Below, one piece after another: positions 51,568 to 59,569 of a stretch of 64,000 bases of DNA. The stretch is from SFLA01 sp045595785 (GTDB lineage Bacteria; Bacillota; Clostridia; Oscillospirales; CAG-382). The translations under genes and the position numbers were made by a program. A model generated the notes under the pieces. That model made no database searches, was not told where the DNA came from, and was given only the letters and a program-made list of their open reading frames with translations. The first letter of the stretch is position 1. Each line of letters opens with the position of its first letter. The DNA lies in assembly GCA_045595785.1 (NCBI GenBank), contig JAZOBE010000037.1, positions 32,956-96,955 of the forward strand. The letters run 5' to 3'.

Positions 51568-52392
51568 ATGAGTGTTATAATCGGAATAGACGTAGGCGGA
51601 AGCACTACGAAAATATGTGCGCTTAAGGACGGAGTTTTACTCCCTCCCGATAACGTTACCGCTACCGACCCGTTGGCGTCAGTATACGGCGCTTTCGGTA
51701 AATATACTGCGGAAAAAGGCATACCTCTCAGCAGTATTGACAGCGTTGCGGTTACCGGCGTAGGAAGCGCTTTTCTGGACAGTGATATTTACGGTCTGCC
51801 CACAAAGCATATAAGCGAATTTGACGCCACCGGTAAGGGCGGATTGTATTTGTCGGATAAAAAAGAAGCCATTATCGTAAGTATGGGTACCGGCACCGCT
51901 ATAATACACGCCTGTGGAAACGCTGCGACTCACCTCGGCGGTACCGGAGTAGGCGGCGGAACGCTTATAGGCCTATCGAAGCAGATGTTGGGCATGACAA
52001 GTGCTGAGGAAGTGGCAGAGCTGGCAAAGCAGGGCTCGCTTTCCAATATCGACCTTACCATTGAGGCTATGACAAAGAAGGACATATCCCCCACCCTTAC
52101 CGCAAAAACAACGGCGGCTAACTTCGGTAATCTTACAGACACCGCAACCAAAGCGGATATTGCTCTTGGTATAATAAATCTTGTGTTTGAGACAGCCGGA
52201 ATGATGGCGGTGTTCTGCTCAAGACAAAAGGGAGTAAAGGATATTGTGCTTACGGGCAACCTTTCCGTACTTCCCCAGACCGAAGAAAAATACAAGACGC
52301 TTTCAAGCATGTTCGGGGTAAACTTTATTATTCCCCGACTTTCTCAGTACGCAACGGTTATCGGTGCGGCCAAACAATTAATAATGGAGTAA
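51568..52392 (+). CDS. coaW: Type II pantothenate kinase
   Basis: A 274-residue ASKHA kinase that starts coenzyme A synthesis. GIDVGGSTTKICALKDG (6-22), VTGVGSAFL, SMGTGTAI and HLGGTGVGGGTLIGLSKQ are the type II PanK landmarks shared with the staphylococcal enzyme. Type II kinases are usually not feedback-inhibited by CoA. It is first in a three-gene operon with a small lipoprotein 3 bases downstream. Confidence 0.87.
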   Translation: MSVIIGIDVGGSTTKICALKDGVLLPPDNVTATDPLASVYGAFGKYTAEKGIPLSSIDSVAVTGVGSAFLDSDIYGLPTKHISEFDATGKGGLYLSDKKEAIIVSMGTGTAIIHACGNAATHLGGTGVGGGTLIGLSKQMLGMTSAEEVAELAKQGSLSNIDLTIEAMTKKDISPTLTAKTTAANFGNLTDTATKADIALGIINLVFETAGMMAVFCSRQKGVKDIVLTGNLSVLPQTEEKYKTLSSMFGVNFIIPRLSQYATVIGAAKQLIME

Positions 52393-52395
52393 AAA

Positions 52396-52926
52396 ATGAA
52401 GAAAATAATAGTTCTTATACTTGCGGCAGTTCTTTTGCTTGCCGCCTGCACACCCGAAAGTAATTCCGGTGAAAACGGAGCGGACGCGCTTAATACAAAG
52501 CAGCTGGTTGAAAAGATAACTGCCGATTATAACCTTTCCGGCGGAACCTACTATTCCTCCTTCAGCGAAAATCTGGGTGAATATCTGGATGCAGATACGC
52601 TTCTCTCTCTTTACGGCGATATGGGAGAGGTTCCCGACCTTGCTTCTGTTACCGAATACTGTGTATATATTGACGGAAGCGACCCCAACCTCCAGAAGGA
52701 AATGGGTATATTCCTTGCAAAAAGCGATGCTGACAAGGAGCTGTTTTTATCCTTTATGCAATCCAGAATTGCAGCTATGCTGGAAAATGCTAAGAATTAC
52801 CCCTCAGTAGATACAGAACCCCTTAAGAATGCAGAATTTTTTATTAAAGGCGATTATATCGTTTACATAGTTGTAAAGAGTGATGCAAGCGATATAGCAG
52901 ATTTTATAAAGGACAGTGTTGATTAA
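52396..52926 (+). CDS. DUF4358-like lipoprotein
   Basis: 176 residues. Signal peptide with lipobox LLAAC (Cys18), short acidic spacer, and a domain starting LVEKITADYNL with an internal PDLASVTEYCVY and a C-terminal GDYIVYIVV, matching the DUF4358 family of clostridial lipoproteins of unknown function. The stop overlaps the next start by one base (TAATG). Confidence 0.75.
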   Translation: MKKIIVLILAAVLLLAACTPESNSGENGADALNTKQLVEKITADYNLSGGTYYSSFSENLGEYLDADTLLSLYGDMGEVPDLASVTEYCVYIDGSDPNLQKEMGIFLAKSDADKELFLSFMQSRIAAMLENAKNYPSVDTEPLKNAEFFIKGDYIVYIVVKSDASDIADFIKDSVD

Positions 52927-53303
52927 TGGAAAGCAACGCACGCTGGAACAGGAAAATTTTCTCAATGTTGATAGAGCGCGCCAAGGGCGACCGTTCGTTA
53001 AGACAGTTTTCGTTTGATTGTGACATTTCATACGTTCAGATGAGAAAGCTTGTCTATATGACACAAGAAAATCCGCCCCGCCCCAAGCTGATCAAAAAAA
53101 TTGCAAACGCCGCCTGGAACGAGGTGGATCTGGAGGACCTGCTCTATGCCGCAGGTATCTTCCCCTCTGATGCCCGTGTAAGAGAGGAAAACGAATCGTC
53201 TCCCGCAAGTATCGCGGAAAAGATACGTTCCCTTTCTCCCAAGAGCAGAAAAAGCGCCGAGGATTTCATTAACTACCTTTCGGATAAGGAATTAAAAAAA
53301 TAA
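52926..53303 (+). CDS. Small XRE-like helix-turn-helix protein
   Basis: 125 residues. The N-terminal half (FSMLIERAKGDRSLRQFSFD, then CDISYVQMRKLV) resembles a lambda-repressor-like HTH, followed by NAAWNEVDLEDLLYAAG as in short clostridial XRE proteins; the C-terminal part is a charged helix. It may regulate its own operon. Its 3' end overlaps the convergent small membrane gene by 12 bases with no terminator between. Confidence 0.65.
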   Translation: MESNARWNRKIFSMLIERAKGDRSLRQFSFDCDISYVQMRKLVYMTQENPPRPKLIKKIANAAWNEVDLEDLLYAAGIFPSDARVREENESSPASIAEKIRSLSPKSRKSAEDFINYLSDKELKK

Positions 53304-53591
53304 CATAAGCAGTATAAGTATTACCAGCATATCGTTATCCGAATCCGAATCCAACAACAGCAAAATACCGATTCCGATAAGTATGAGATCATCTATCTCA
53401 ATATCCCGAAGAAGTTTTTTTATTCCGCCGATGATCCCATCGGCAGATGAACGCTCTCCGCAAGCGGCGGTGTCATTAGCTACACTCTCCGCAGGGGGAC
53501 GGTATTCTTCCTTTGGCGGAGGAGATGACTGCATATAATCACGCATATTCCCCTCAGAGCGTATTCCTTCGCCGAAATCTCTCGTATACAT
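53292..53591 (-). CDS. Small membrane protein, third of a three-gene cluster
   Basis: 99 residues: a polar, Pro-rich N-terminal half and a C-terminal double hydrophobic segment interrupted by an acidic turn (LLLLDSDSDNDMLVILILL). Such tails occur in uncharacterised small proteins of clostridia. It follows its neighbour with a one-base overlap. Function unknown. Confidence 0.6.
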   Translation of the reverse strand: MYTRDFGEGIRSEGNMRDYMQSSPPPKEEYRPPAESVANDTAACGERSSADGIIGGIKKLLRDIEIDDLILIGIGILLLLDSDSDNDMLVILILLMLFF

Positions 53592-53908
53592 CAGTTACCA
53601 CCTCGCTTTATTCCGGAAATAAGCTCCGCAACGGACAGCGCACGCACAAGAGAATCTATCTTTTCCCGCTTATCCTCACGCAAAAACGGTTTTATTGCTT
53701 GAAGAAGCGCCGTGTTTTTATCGTTTACCCTGTTAAAGGGAAGCGGCAGTGCCGCAGCGGGAACCGACGGTGCAGTCTCCTCCGATGGTGAGGACGGCGG
53801 AATATCGCCGCCGCTTACTCCCAGCGATGATGCGATGGCGGCTATCTTGGCAGCGGACTGCGGGTCAGACAGCACAGAACGTATCTTTTCGGAAAGTTCA
53901 TCAGCCAT
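53591..53908 (-). CDS. Hypothetical helical protein, second of a three-gene cluster
   Basis: 105 residues, soluble. It begins with helices (SEKIRSVLSDPQSAAKIAAI), has a Pro/Ser linker, and ends with a helical block (LLQAIKPFLREDKREKID). No family recognised. Start lies 6 bases after the upstream stop; end overlaps the next start. Confidence 0.6.
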   Translation of the reverse strand: MADELSEKIRSVLSDPQSAAKIAAIASSLGVSGGDIPPSSPSEETAPSVPAAALPLPFNRVNDKNTALLQAIKPFLREDKREKIDSLVRALSVAELISGIKRGGN

Positions 53909-53914
53909 GTTTTA

Positions 53915-54157
53915 TCACCTGCCCGAAATTATGCGGTAGATATCCTCGCTTCTTTCTTTTCCTGCGGCACGGATAAAGCTGTCCGCCTGAGCAGGTGTCA
54001 TGCCCGAGATTGTCTTTCTTAAGGTTTCTGTGTTGGAAAGCAGTGCTGCAGCCTTTCTTCCGTCTGCACCTGCCGCCTGGGCGATAACACTTATCAATTC
54101 CTTAAGCTGTGAATCGGAAAGATTTTTAAGTTGTTCCATTGAATATTCATCAAGCAT
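53915..54157 (-). CDS. Hypothetical helical protein, first of a three-gene cluster
   Basis: 80 residues, all-helical, with LSNTETLRKTISGMTPAQ resembling short helical adaptor modules. GGGGGT lies upstream of ATG 54157. The three tiny genes are tightly packed, so they probably act together; membrane localisation of the third suggests an envelope or sporulation-related complex. This is inference. Confidence 0.6.
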   Translation of the reverse strand: MLDEYSMEQLKNLSDSQLKELISVIAQAAGADGRKAAALLSNTETLRKTISGMTPAQADSFIRAAGKERSEDIYRIISGR

Positions 54158-54209
54158 TATTACTTACCCCCATTCTGTCGCATTATTTTATGCAAAAGGA
54201 TATACAGTT

Positions 54210-54716
54210 ATGATTAAATGCAAGCCTTTGCGCAGTGTAAAGCAGACCGCGCTGATGATGATAACCTTTATACTTCTGGCCCTCGGAACCGGAGTACTGT
54301 CTGTTTTCGGAACCGATTGGGGTCTTCCCGCAGTTGTAGGCAGACTTCCCTTCGGTATTGTTCTTGCCGTAGCGTTGTATTATATGATAAGATATTCTCT
54401 TGCGGATATGGAATACGAGCTATCTGCGGACACACTTTCCATTATAAAAACCGTGGGAAGAAGACGCACCATAATGGGCGCATTGGATCTTTCTATGACG
54501 GTTGCGCTGGTTACCAAAGAAGAATATAAGAAAAACAAGCAGAAATACGGAAAGATAAACCATTATTTTAATTACCGTCAGAACCCATTCGGTGACGGTA
54601 TGGTGTATATCTTCGAATTCAACGGCAACAGAGCCATGCTTAAATTTGAGCCAAACGCACCATTCGCGGCAAAGTTGCAGGAAGCTATAGACAACTGCAA
54701 AAAGAATAACGATTAA
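54210..54716 (+). CDS. Small membrane protein with cytosolic domain, unknown
   Basis: 168 residues with two hydrophobic helices (about 13-33 and 42-60) and a soluble C-terminal domain with beta-strand alternation (YELSADTLSIIKTVGRRRT). Layout resembles PH-like or DUF304-type membrane proteins, but I cannot confirm it. ATG 54210 has AAAGGA at 10 bases; the frame is open upstream for 70 codons but that part runs antisense through the 53915-54157 gene and is not coding. Confidence 0.65.
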   Translation: MIKCKPLRSVKQTALMMITFILLALGTGVLSVFGTDWGLPAVVGRLPFGIVLAVALYYMIRYSLADMEYELSADTLSIIKTVGRRRTIMGALDLSMTVALVTKEEYKKNKQKYGKINHYFNYRQNPFGDGMVYIFEFNGNRAMLKFEPNAPFAAKLQEAIDNCKKNND

Positions 54717-54723
54717 TTTTTTT

Positions 54724-54750
54724 CGGTACCGTAAAACGGTACCGTTTTTT
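54724..54750. terminator. Bidirectional terminator
   Basis: CGGTACCGT (54724-54732), AAA loop, ACGGTACCG (54736-54744), then TTTTTT; the minus strand also has a T-run after the stem. It separates convergent genes ending at 54716 and 54761. Confidence 0.9.
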
Positions 54751-54760
54751 GTTTATGTCA

Positions 54761-56518
54761 TCATCCCACAGTATCGTCATATACGAAGGAATTATATTCG
54801 CTGACCAGCTTGTTCCAGGTCTGCTCTCCAACGATGCCGTCGGGAGTAAGTCCGTAATAGGTCTGGAACAGCCGCACAGCGGATTCTGTCCCGTTGCCAA
54901 ACGCACCGTCTACACGTATGGCGGTAAGACCGGGGATCTTTTCACCCAACGCGTTAAGCGCATTTTGAATAAATATGACGTTTCTGCCGCGAGAGCCGTT
55001 TTTTATAAGGTACCCAGGATATTTTCGTATAGTTTCAAAAGCGCCCTCGTAATCGTAATAGTATCTCACTATGGCATTCCAGGTGTCCTCATCGATAACA
55101 CCGGTGGTCGGCAAGCCGTAATACTGCTGAAATCCGCTTACCGATGCTTTTGTCTTTTCATCAAATATACCCGTAAGCACCGGCTGAGGAATAGCCGCAA
55201 CGTTAAGCGCGTCTGCAATGGTAAGGAGATAATACTGCATCCGTAAAACGTCGGTGCCTCTGTCTCCTACCGAAAGGACGCGGGGAAAAGAATCGTTTTC
55301 CACTCGCTCACCTTCGCTGTTTAATTCAGCCAGCTTTTTAACGGAATTGTATACGTACAGTACCCGATACCAGGTCTCTCTGTCAACTATTCCGGTTTGC
55401 TCAAGTCCGAATACGCGCTGAAAGGTGCGCACGGAGGCCTCGGTACGGTCTGCATATATGCCGTTTGCTTTGAGAATGAACGGTATTTGCGGATAATTAA
55501 TTGCGATCCTATCCAGACGGCGCTGGATGGTAGCTACATCGGAATTTCTGTCTCCGGGACGAAGGTCGCCGACAAAGGATTCTGTCGGAGTGTCTGCTAC
55601 ACGAGCCTCCGCAATAAAGGTATCGTCACCGTAATAATACTGCAGTATTCCCAATGGGTCATATCCTTTTCGGGCAAGTGTTACCGTGCCCCATTGTGAC
55701 ATTCCTGCGCAGGTGGTTGCAGACCCGTCACAGTATTCGGTGAAAAGCGGTTCAAGAAATCCCTCCCTCGCCAGATAATTTGTAAAAAGCTCATCCACCA
55801 CAGCGGAAATACTGTCGAATATGCCTCTGTCCGGCACAAACGCCTGATCGTAAGCAGTTGACGAGGTTATATCAAAATTATATCCTTGAGAGTGATACCA
55901 TTCGGTGTACAGCCTGTTAAGTGCCAAGGAAACCTGCGCTATCACGTTAGCGCGCAGAGAAGCCTCGGGCCAAGTAGGGTATATCTCGCTGGATGCCACG
56001 TTTTTGATATAGTCAATAAATGGCAGAGTCAGGTTTTCCGCATTGGAGGATGGGGTTCCCAAATGTACCGTTATGGTTTCGGGCACCGTGGGGTATTTAA
56101 TTTGCGGCTCGTATGTGGCGGCTGTTACGGACACGTTAGCGGTCATACCGCCAATATACCGTTCGTGCTCCGGAATAACCGCGCGTTTTTCGCTCATTTC
56201 GGGGTATTCCGCAGGAGTTGGCATCTCGATATCGTGTATAGTTTCCGAATCGGGAAATATCTGCTCTCCCAAAATGGTTACGGGTACGTATCCCTCTGCC
56301 GTTACACGCACGCTGAACACCGAATACGGCCGTATGGGTGATGACGGATTCAAGGATTGCTCCTTCGGCGGTGTGGGAAGCACGAATCGGGCTTCGCCGT
56401 TAATATCGGTTCTGCCGGAATATGCGCTGTTATCTCCTATTACGGCGACAGACGCACCCCGTATGGGCTCACCTGCGCTGTTGTGTATCTTCAAAAGTAA
56501 TTCTCCCGTTGTTGCCAT
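54761..56518 (-). CDS. SpoIID-domain protein with three peptidoglycan-binding repeats
   Basis: 585 residues. First a carboxypeptidase-regulatory-like beta domain (5-100). Then a SpoIID-type domain (about 165-310): IKNVASSEIYPTWP keeps the acid that is catalytic in SpoIID, and CAGMSQWGTVTLARKGYD with GILQYYYG is its C-terminal signature. Three PG_binding_1 repeats follow (LRPGDRNSDVATIQRRL, LSVGDRGTDVLRMQYYL, IKNGSRGRNVIFIQNAL). SpoIID is a lytic transglycosylase for engulfment. No signal peptide or membrane helix is visible, so export is unexplained. GGGAGGT precedes ATG 56518. Confidence 0.78.
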   Translation of the reverse strand: MATTGELLLKIHNSAGEPIRGASVAVIGDNSAYSGRTDINGEARFVLPTPPKEQSLNPSSPIRPYSVFSVRVTAEGYVPVTILGEQIFPDSETIHDIEMPTPAEYPEMSEKRAVIPEHERYIGGMTANVSVTAATYEPQIKYPTVPETITVHLGTPSSNAENLTLPFIDYIKNVASSEIYPTWPEASLRANVIAQVSLALNRLYTEWYHSQGYNFDITSSTAYDQAFVPDRGIFDSISAVVDELFTNYLAREGFLEPLFTEYCDGSATTCAGMSQWGTVTLARKGYDPLGILQYYYGDDTFIAEARVADTPTESFVGDLRPGDRNSDVATIQRRLDRIAINYPQIPFILKANGIYADRTEASVRTFQRVFGLEQTGIVDRETWYRVLYVYNSVKKLAELNSEGERVENDSFPRVLSVGDRGTDVLRMQYYLLTIADALNVAAIPQPVLTGIFDEKTKASVSGFQQYYGLPTTGVIDEDTWNAIVRYYYDYEGAFETIRKYPGYLIKNGSRGRNVIFIQNALNALGEKIPGLTAIRVDGAFGNGTESAVRLFQTYYGLTPDGIVGEQTWNKLVSEYNSFVYDDTVG

Positions 56519-56581
56519 ATAAAAACTACCTCCCTTATGAATATTTTATTTGCCGTTTTTAATTTTTGTGAAACGATAGTA

Positions 56582-56611
56582 TTGACAATTTGCCACTTGT
56601 TTTGATATAAT
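56582..56611 (+). promoter_or_regulatory. Promoter of typA
   Basis: TTGACA (56582-56587), 18-base spacer, TATAAT (56606-56611). Confidence 0.8.
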
Positions 56612-56651
56612 ATTTTGGTTAGTGTAAAATTACAGTAAAGAAGGTCATATT

Positions 56652-58472
56652 TTGGTTAGAAACGATCTGAGAAACATTGCCATCATCGCGCACGTTGACC
56701 ACGGTAAAACCACAATGGTTGACGAGATGCTTAAATTCGGCGGTCTGTTCCGTGAGAATCAGGAACTGCAGGAGCGCATGATGGATAACAACGCCCTTGA
56801 GCGTGAGCGCGGTATTACTATTCTTGCAAAGAATACTTCTACCTACTACAAGGACGTTAAGATAAACATTATAGATACTCCGGGCCATGCAGACTTTGGC
56901 GGTGAGGTTGAGCGTATCCTTAAAATGGTTGACGGCGTACTTCTGCTGGTCGATGCGGCTGAGGGTCCTATGCCCCAGACCAGATTCGTACTTCAAAAGG
57001 CTATTGAATTAAACCATAAGATAATAGTTGTTATTAATAAAATCGACAGACCCGACGCCCGTGTTTACGAGGTGCCTGACGAGGTGCTTGAATTGCTGCT
57101 GGACCTTAACGCAACGTCCGAGCAGTTGGATTCTCCCGTTGTATTCTGCTCCGGCAGAACGGGTATTGCTTCCATGTCGCCCGATCATCCCGGTACAGAT
57201 CTGGCGCCCCTATTTGATTGTATATTGGAGCATATTCCCGCTCCTGAGGGAAATGACGAGGGTGAAGCGCAGATGCTGGTTTCTGCCGTTGACTACAACG
57301 ATTACGTTGGTAAAATCGGTATAGGCAGAATTGAGCGCGGCAGTCTTAAACTGAAGCAGGAAGTAATTCTTTGCGATTATCACAACGAAGCTCTTAAAAA
57401 GAAGAGCAGAATTACCGCGATGTATCAAATCGACGGTCTTGCCCGTGTTCCTACAGAGGAAGCAACCGTTGGCGATATAGTTTGTATTTCCGGTATTGAG
57501 GATATTAATATCGGTAACACCATTTGCTCAAATCTTGGAGCAGAGCCCCTGCCCTTCGTTAAGATCGGCGAGCCGACTATGGAAATGACCTTCTCCGTAA
57601 ACAACTCCCCCTTCGCAGGAAGAGAAGGCAAATACGTTACTACCCGTCATATACGCGATTATCTCTTTAAGGAAGCAATGAAGGATATGTCTCTTAAGGT
57701 TTGCGAGACCGATTCGGCAGACAGCTACAACGTCCGCGGCAGAGGTGAAATGCACATTTCCATCCTTATGGAGAATATGCGCCGTGCAGGCTTTGAGTTC
57801 ATGGTTTCTACTCCCCGTATTATTTATAAAGAGATAGACGGCGTGCTTTGCGAGCCTATTGACAGATGCGTTATCGACGTGCCTCAGGGCTGTGTAAGCG
57901 TCGTTATGGAAAAGATGGGCTACCGCAAGGGTGAGCTTGCTGAAATGAGACCTGTGGGCGACAGAATGCATCTTGAATTTATGATCCCCACCAGAGGACT
58001 TTTCGGATACAAGACCGAATTCCTTACCGATACACGCGGTGAGGGTATAATCAGCTCTGTCTTTGCCGAATATCAGCCCGAAAAAGGCGAGGTTACCAAG
58101 AGATTTACCGGCTCCCTTATCGCATACGAGCAGGGCGTTGCCACCAGCTACGGTATTTTCAACGCACAGGACAGAGGTCCTATGTTCTGCGACCCCGGTG
58201 ACGAAGTTTACGCAGGTCAGCTTGTAGGTATCTCTTCCAAGGGCGACGATATAGTTGTTAACGTGTGCAAGAAAAAGCACCTTACCGCTATCCGTTCTGC
58301 AGGTGCGGACGAAGCACTCCGCCTTATTCCTCCCAAGAAGTTCTCTCTTGAAGAGGCTATTGAGTTTATCGGCGACGATGAGCTTATTGAAATCACCCCC
58401 AAATCCATACGTCTGAGAAAGAGAATTCTTGATAACTCTCTGCGTATGAAGGAAAAGATGAAAAACAAATAA
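56652..58472 (+). CDS. typA: Ribosome-associated GTPase TypA/BipA, TTG start
   Basis: A 606-residue translational GTPase: G1 AHVDHGKTT (13-21), DTPGHADF, NKIDRPDA, then domains II, III, V and the BipA-specific C-terminal domain. It binds 70S ribosomes and helps 50S assembly, notably under cold or stress. The start is TTG 56652: family homology begins right there (RNDLRNIAIIAHVDHG) with no in-frame ATG before residue 24, and AAAGAAGG lies 8 bases upstream. Single-gene unit with own promoter and terminator. Confidence 0.95.
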   Translation: MVRNDLRNIAIIAHVDHGKTTMVDEMLKFGGLFRENQELQERMMDNNALERERGITILAKNTSTYYKDVKINIIDTPGHADFGGEVERILKMVDGVLLLVDAAEGPMPQTRFVLQKAIELNHKIIVVINKIDRPDARVYEVPDEVLELLLDLNATSEQLDSPVVFCSGRTGIASMSPDHPGTDLAPLFDCILEHIPAPEGNDEGEAQMLVSAVDYNDYVGKIGIGRIERGSLKLKQEVILCDYHNEALKKKSRITAMYQIDGLARVPTEEATVGDIVCISGIEDINIGNTICSNLGAEPLPFVKIGEPTMEMTFSVNNSPFAGREGKYVTTRHIRDYLFKEAMKDMSLKVCETDSADSYNVRGRGEMHISILMENMRRAGFEFMVSTPRIIYKEIDGVLCEPIDRCVIDVPQGCVSVVMEKMGYRKGELAEMRPVGDRMHLEFMIPTRGLFGYKTEFLTDTRGEGIISSVFAEYQPEKGEVTKRFTGSLIAYEQGVATSYGIFNAQDRGPMFCDPGDEVYAGQLVGISSKGDDIVVNVCKKKHLTAIRSAGADEALRLIPPKKFSLEEAIEFIGDDELIEITPKSIRLRKRILDNSLRMKEKMKNK

Positions 58473-58500
58473 AGAGCACCAGAAGAAACTCCGACAATCA

Positions 58501-58536
58501 AGCCGCGCAAAGATTTTTTGTGCGGCTTTTGTTTTT
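58501..58536 (+). terminator. Terminator of typA
   Basis: AGCCGCGCAAA (58501-58511) pairs with TTTGTGCGGCT (58517-58527) with one G-T pair, then TTTGTTTTTT. The -35 of the next promoter begins five bases later. Confidence 0.85.
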
Positions 58537-58540
58537 TGTA

Positions 58541-58569
58541 TTGACAAAGAATTATTAATGTGTTATATT
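58541..58569 (+). promoter_or_regulatory. Promoter of the 36-residue ORF / phosphorylase leader
   Basis: TTGACA (58541-58546), 17-base spacer, TATATT (58564-58569). Transcription is expected near 58576. Confidence 0.82.
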
Positions 58570-58598
58570 TATGAAAATTTTAAAAAAGGAAAGCGGCA

Positions 58599-58709
58599 AT
58601 GAGCATTTACATTTTTAACGTAAACGTGAATATGGATCTTATGTCCGCAGCAGGTCTTGACGATATGCTGTATGCGGGCTTACATTGTCGTACTCAAAAT
58701 TCATTATAA
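58599..58709 (+). CDS. Candidate 36-residue small protein or leader peptide
   Basis: ATG 58599 to TAA 58707-58709, with AAGGAAA about 8 bases upstream and a near-consensus promoter 30 bases before. The peptide begins MSIYIFNVNV and continues MDLMSAAGLDDMLYAG; it is neither strongly hydrophobic nor highly charged. It lies on the only clear transcript that reaches the phosphorylase gene, upstream of a terminator. It may be a leader whose translation affects that hairpin, or an independent small protein. No homology recognised. Confidence 0.45.
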   Translation: MSIYIFNVNVNMDLMSAAGLDDMLYAGLHCRTQNSL

Positions 58710-58741
58710 TTTTTAATACTTGAATTATTTTGTACTATAAG

Positions 58742-58780
58742 CAGTGTAAGTCGCAAAGCGGTTTACACTGTTTTTTATTT
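58742..58780 (+). terminator. Terminator/attenuator in front of the nucleoside phosphorylase
   Basis: A 13-bp stem (58742-58754 with 58758-58770, two G-T pairs), AAA loop, then TTTTTTATTTT. The GGAGGA ribosome site (58782-58787) begins just after, so any message reaching the start at 58795 must read through. Confidence 0.82.
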
Positions 58781-58794
58781 TGGAGGACAATATT

Positions 58795-59559
58795 ATGATT
58801 ATAAAAAACGAGATACCGATTTTGGAATTTGATACCGAAAAGACTGCTGTGATAATGCCGACACACGCCAATCTTTCTCTGAAGCTGCCCGAGAAAGCGG
58901 TATTTGCTTTTATGTGCGAACACGTGGATGAATACGCGAAAACGGCAGGAGGAAAGCAGGTTGCTCTGTTTGAATCCGCCACGAAGGATTACCCAATATA
59001 CGTAATAAACCACGGCGGGCAGGACGTATGCTTGGTGCAGGCGCCCGTTGGAGCTGCGCCTGCAGCGCAGATTCTGGATTGGCTTATAGGATACGGGATT
59101 AGAAAAATAATATCCGGCGGATGCTGCGGCGCTTTAAAAGATTACGGCGAGGGCGTGTTTTTGATACCCGAAAGAGCGTTAAGGGATGAAGGAACATCGT
59201 ATCACTATGCGCCGCCCTCAAGATTTATTGATATTGACAAAAGTGCGATAGACGCAATAGAACGCACTCTGATACAGCACGGGTTATCTTATGAAAAGGT
59301 TACCACTTGGTCTACAGATGGTTTTTACCGTGAAACAAAGGAAAAAGTGCTCTACCGCAAGGAAGAAGGCTGTTCCGTGGTGGAAATGGAGTGTTCTGCA
59401 CTCGCCGCATGCGCAAAAATGAGAAACGCTGTGTTCGGTGAATTGTTGTATACCGCAGACACCTTGGCAAACACGGATATTTATGATGCAAGAAACTGGG
59501 GCGAAAATTCAAAAGAATATGCGTTAAGATTGTGTCTTGATGCCGTTTTGAAACTGTGA
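58795..59559 (+). CDS. Nucleoside phosphorylase (uridine/purine, PNP_UDP family)
   Basis: A 254-residue phosphorylase that splits a nucleoside with phosphate to base and ribose-1-phosphate. Landmarks are VQAPVGAAPAAQILDWL, IISGGCCGAL, and the ribose-binding VEMECSALAACA. The sequence is nearer uridine phosphorylase-like members of clostridia than DeoD; base preference is not decided. ATG 58795 follows GGAGGA; the in-frame TTG 58780 overlaps the hairpin tail. It heads a run with two GNAT genes and is preceded by an attenuator-like leader. Confidence 0.85.
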   Translation: MIIKNEIPILEFDTEKTAVIMPTHANLSLKLPEKAVFAFMCEHVDEYAKTAGGKQVALFESATKDYPIYVINHGGQDVCLVQAPVGAAPAAQILDWLIGYGIRKIISGGCCGALKDYGEGVFLIPERALRDEGTSYHYAPPSRFIDIDKSAIDAIERTLIQHGLSYEKVTTWSTDGFYRETKEKVLYRKEEGCSVVEMECSALAACAKMRNAVFGELLYTADTLANTDIYDARNWGENSKEYALRLCLDAVLKL

Positions 59560-59569
59560 GGTAATATAA

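Noticed and set aside
54000..54209. 70-codon N-terminal extension of the 54210-54716 protein
   Set aside because: It runs antisense through the start of the 53915-54157 gene, has no ribosome site at its start, and ATG 54210 has AAAGGA at the right distance.
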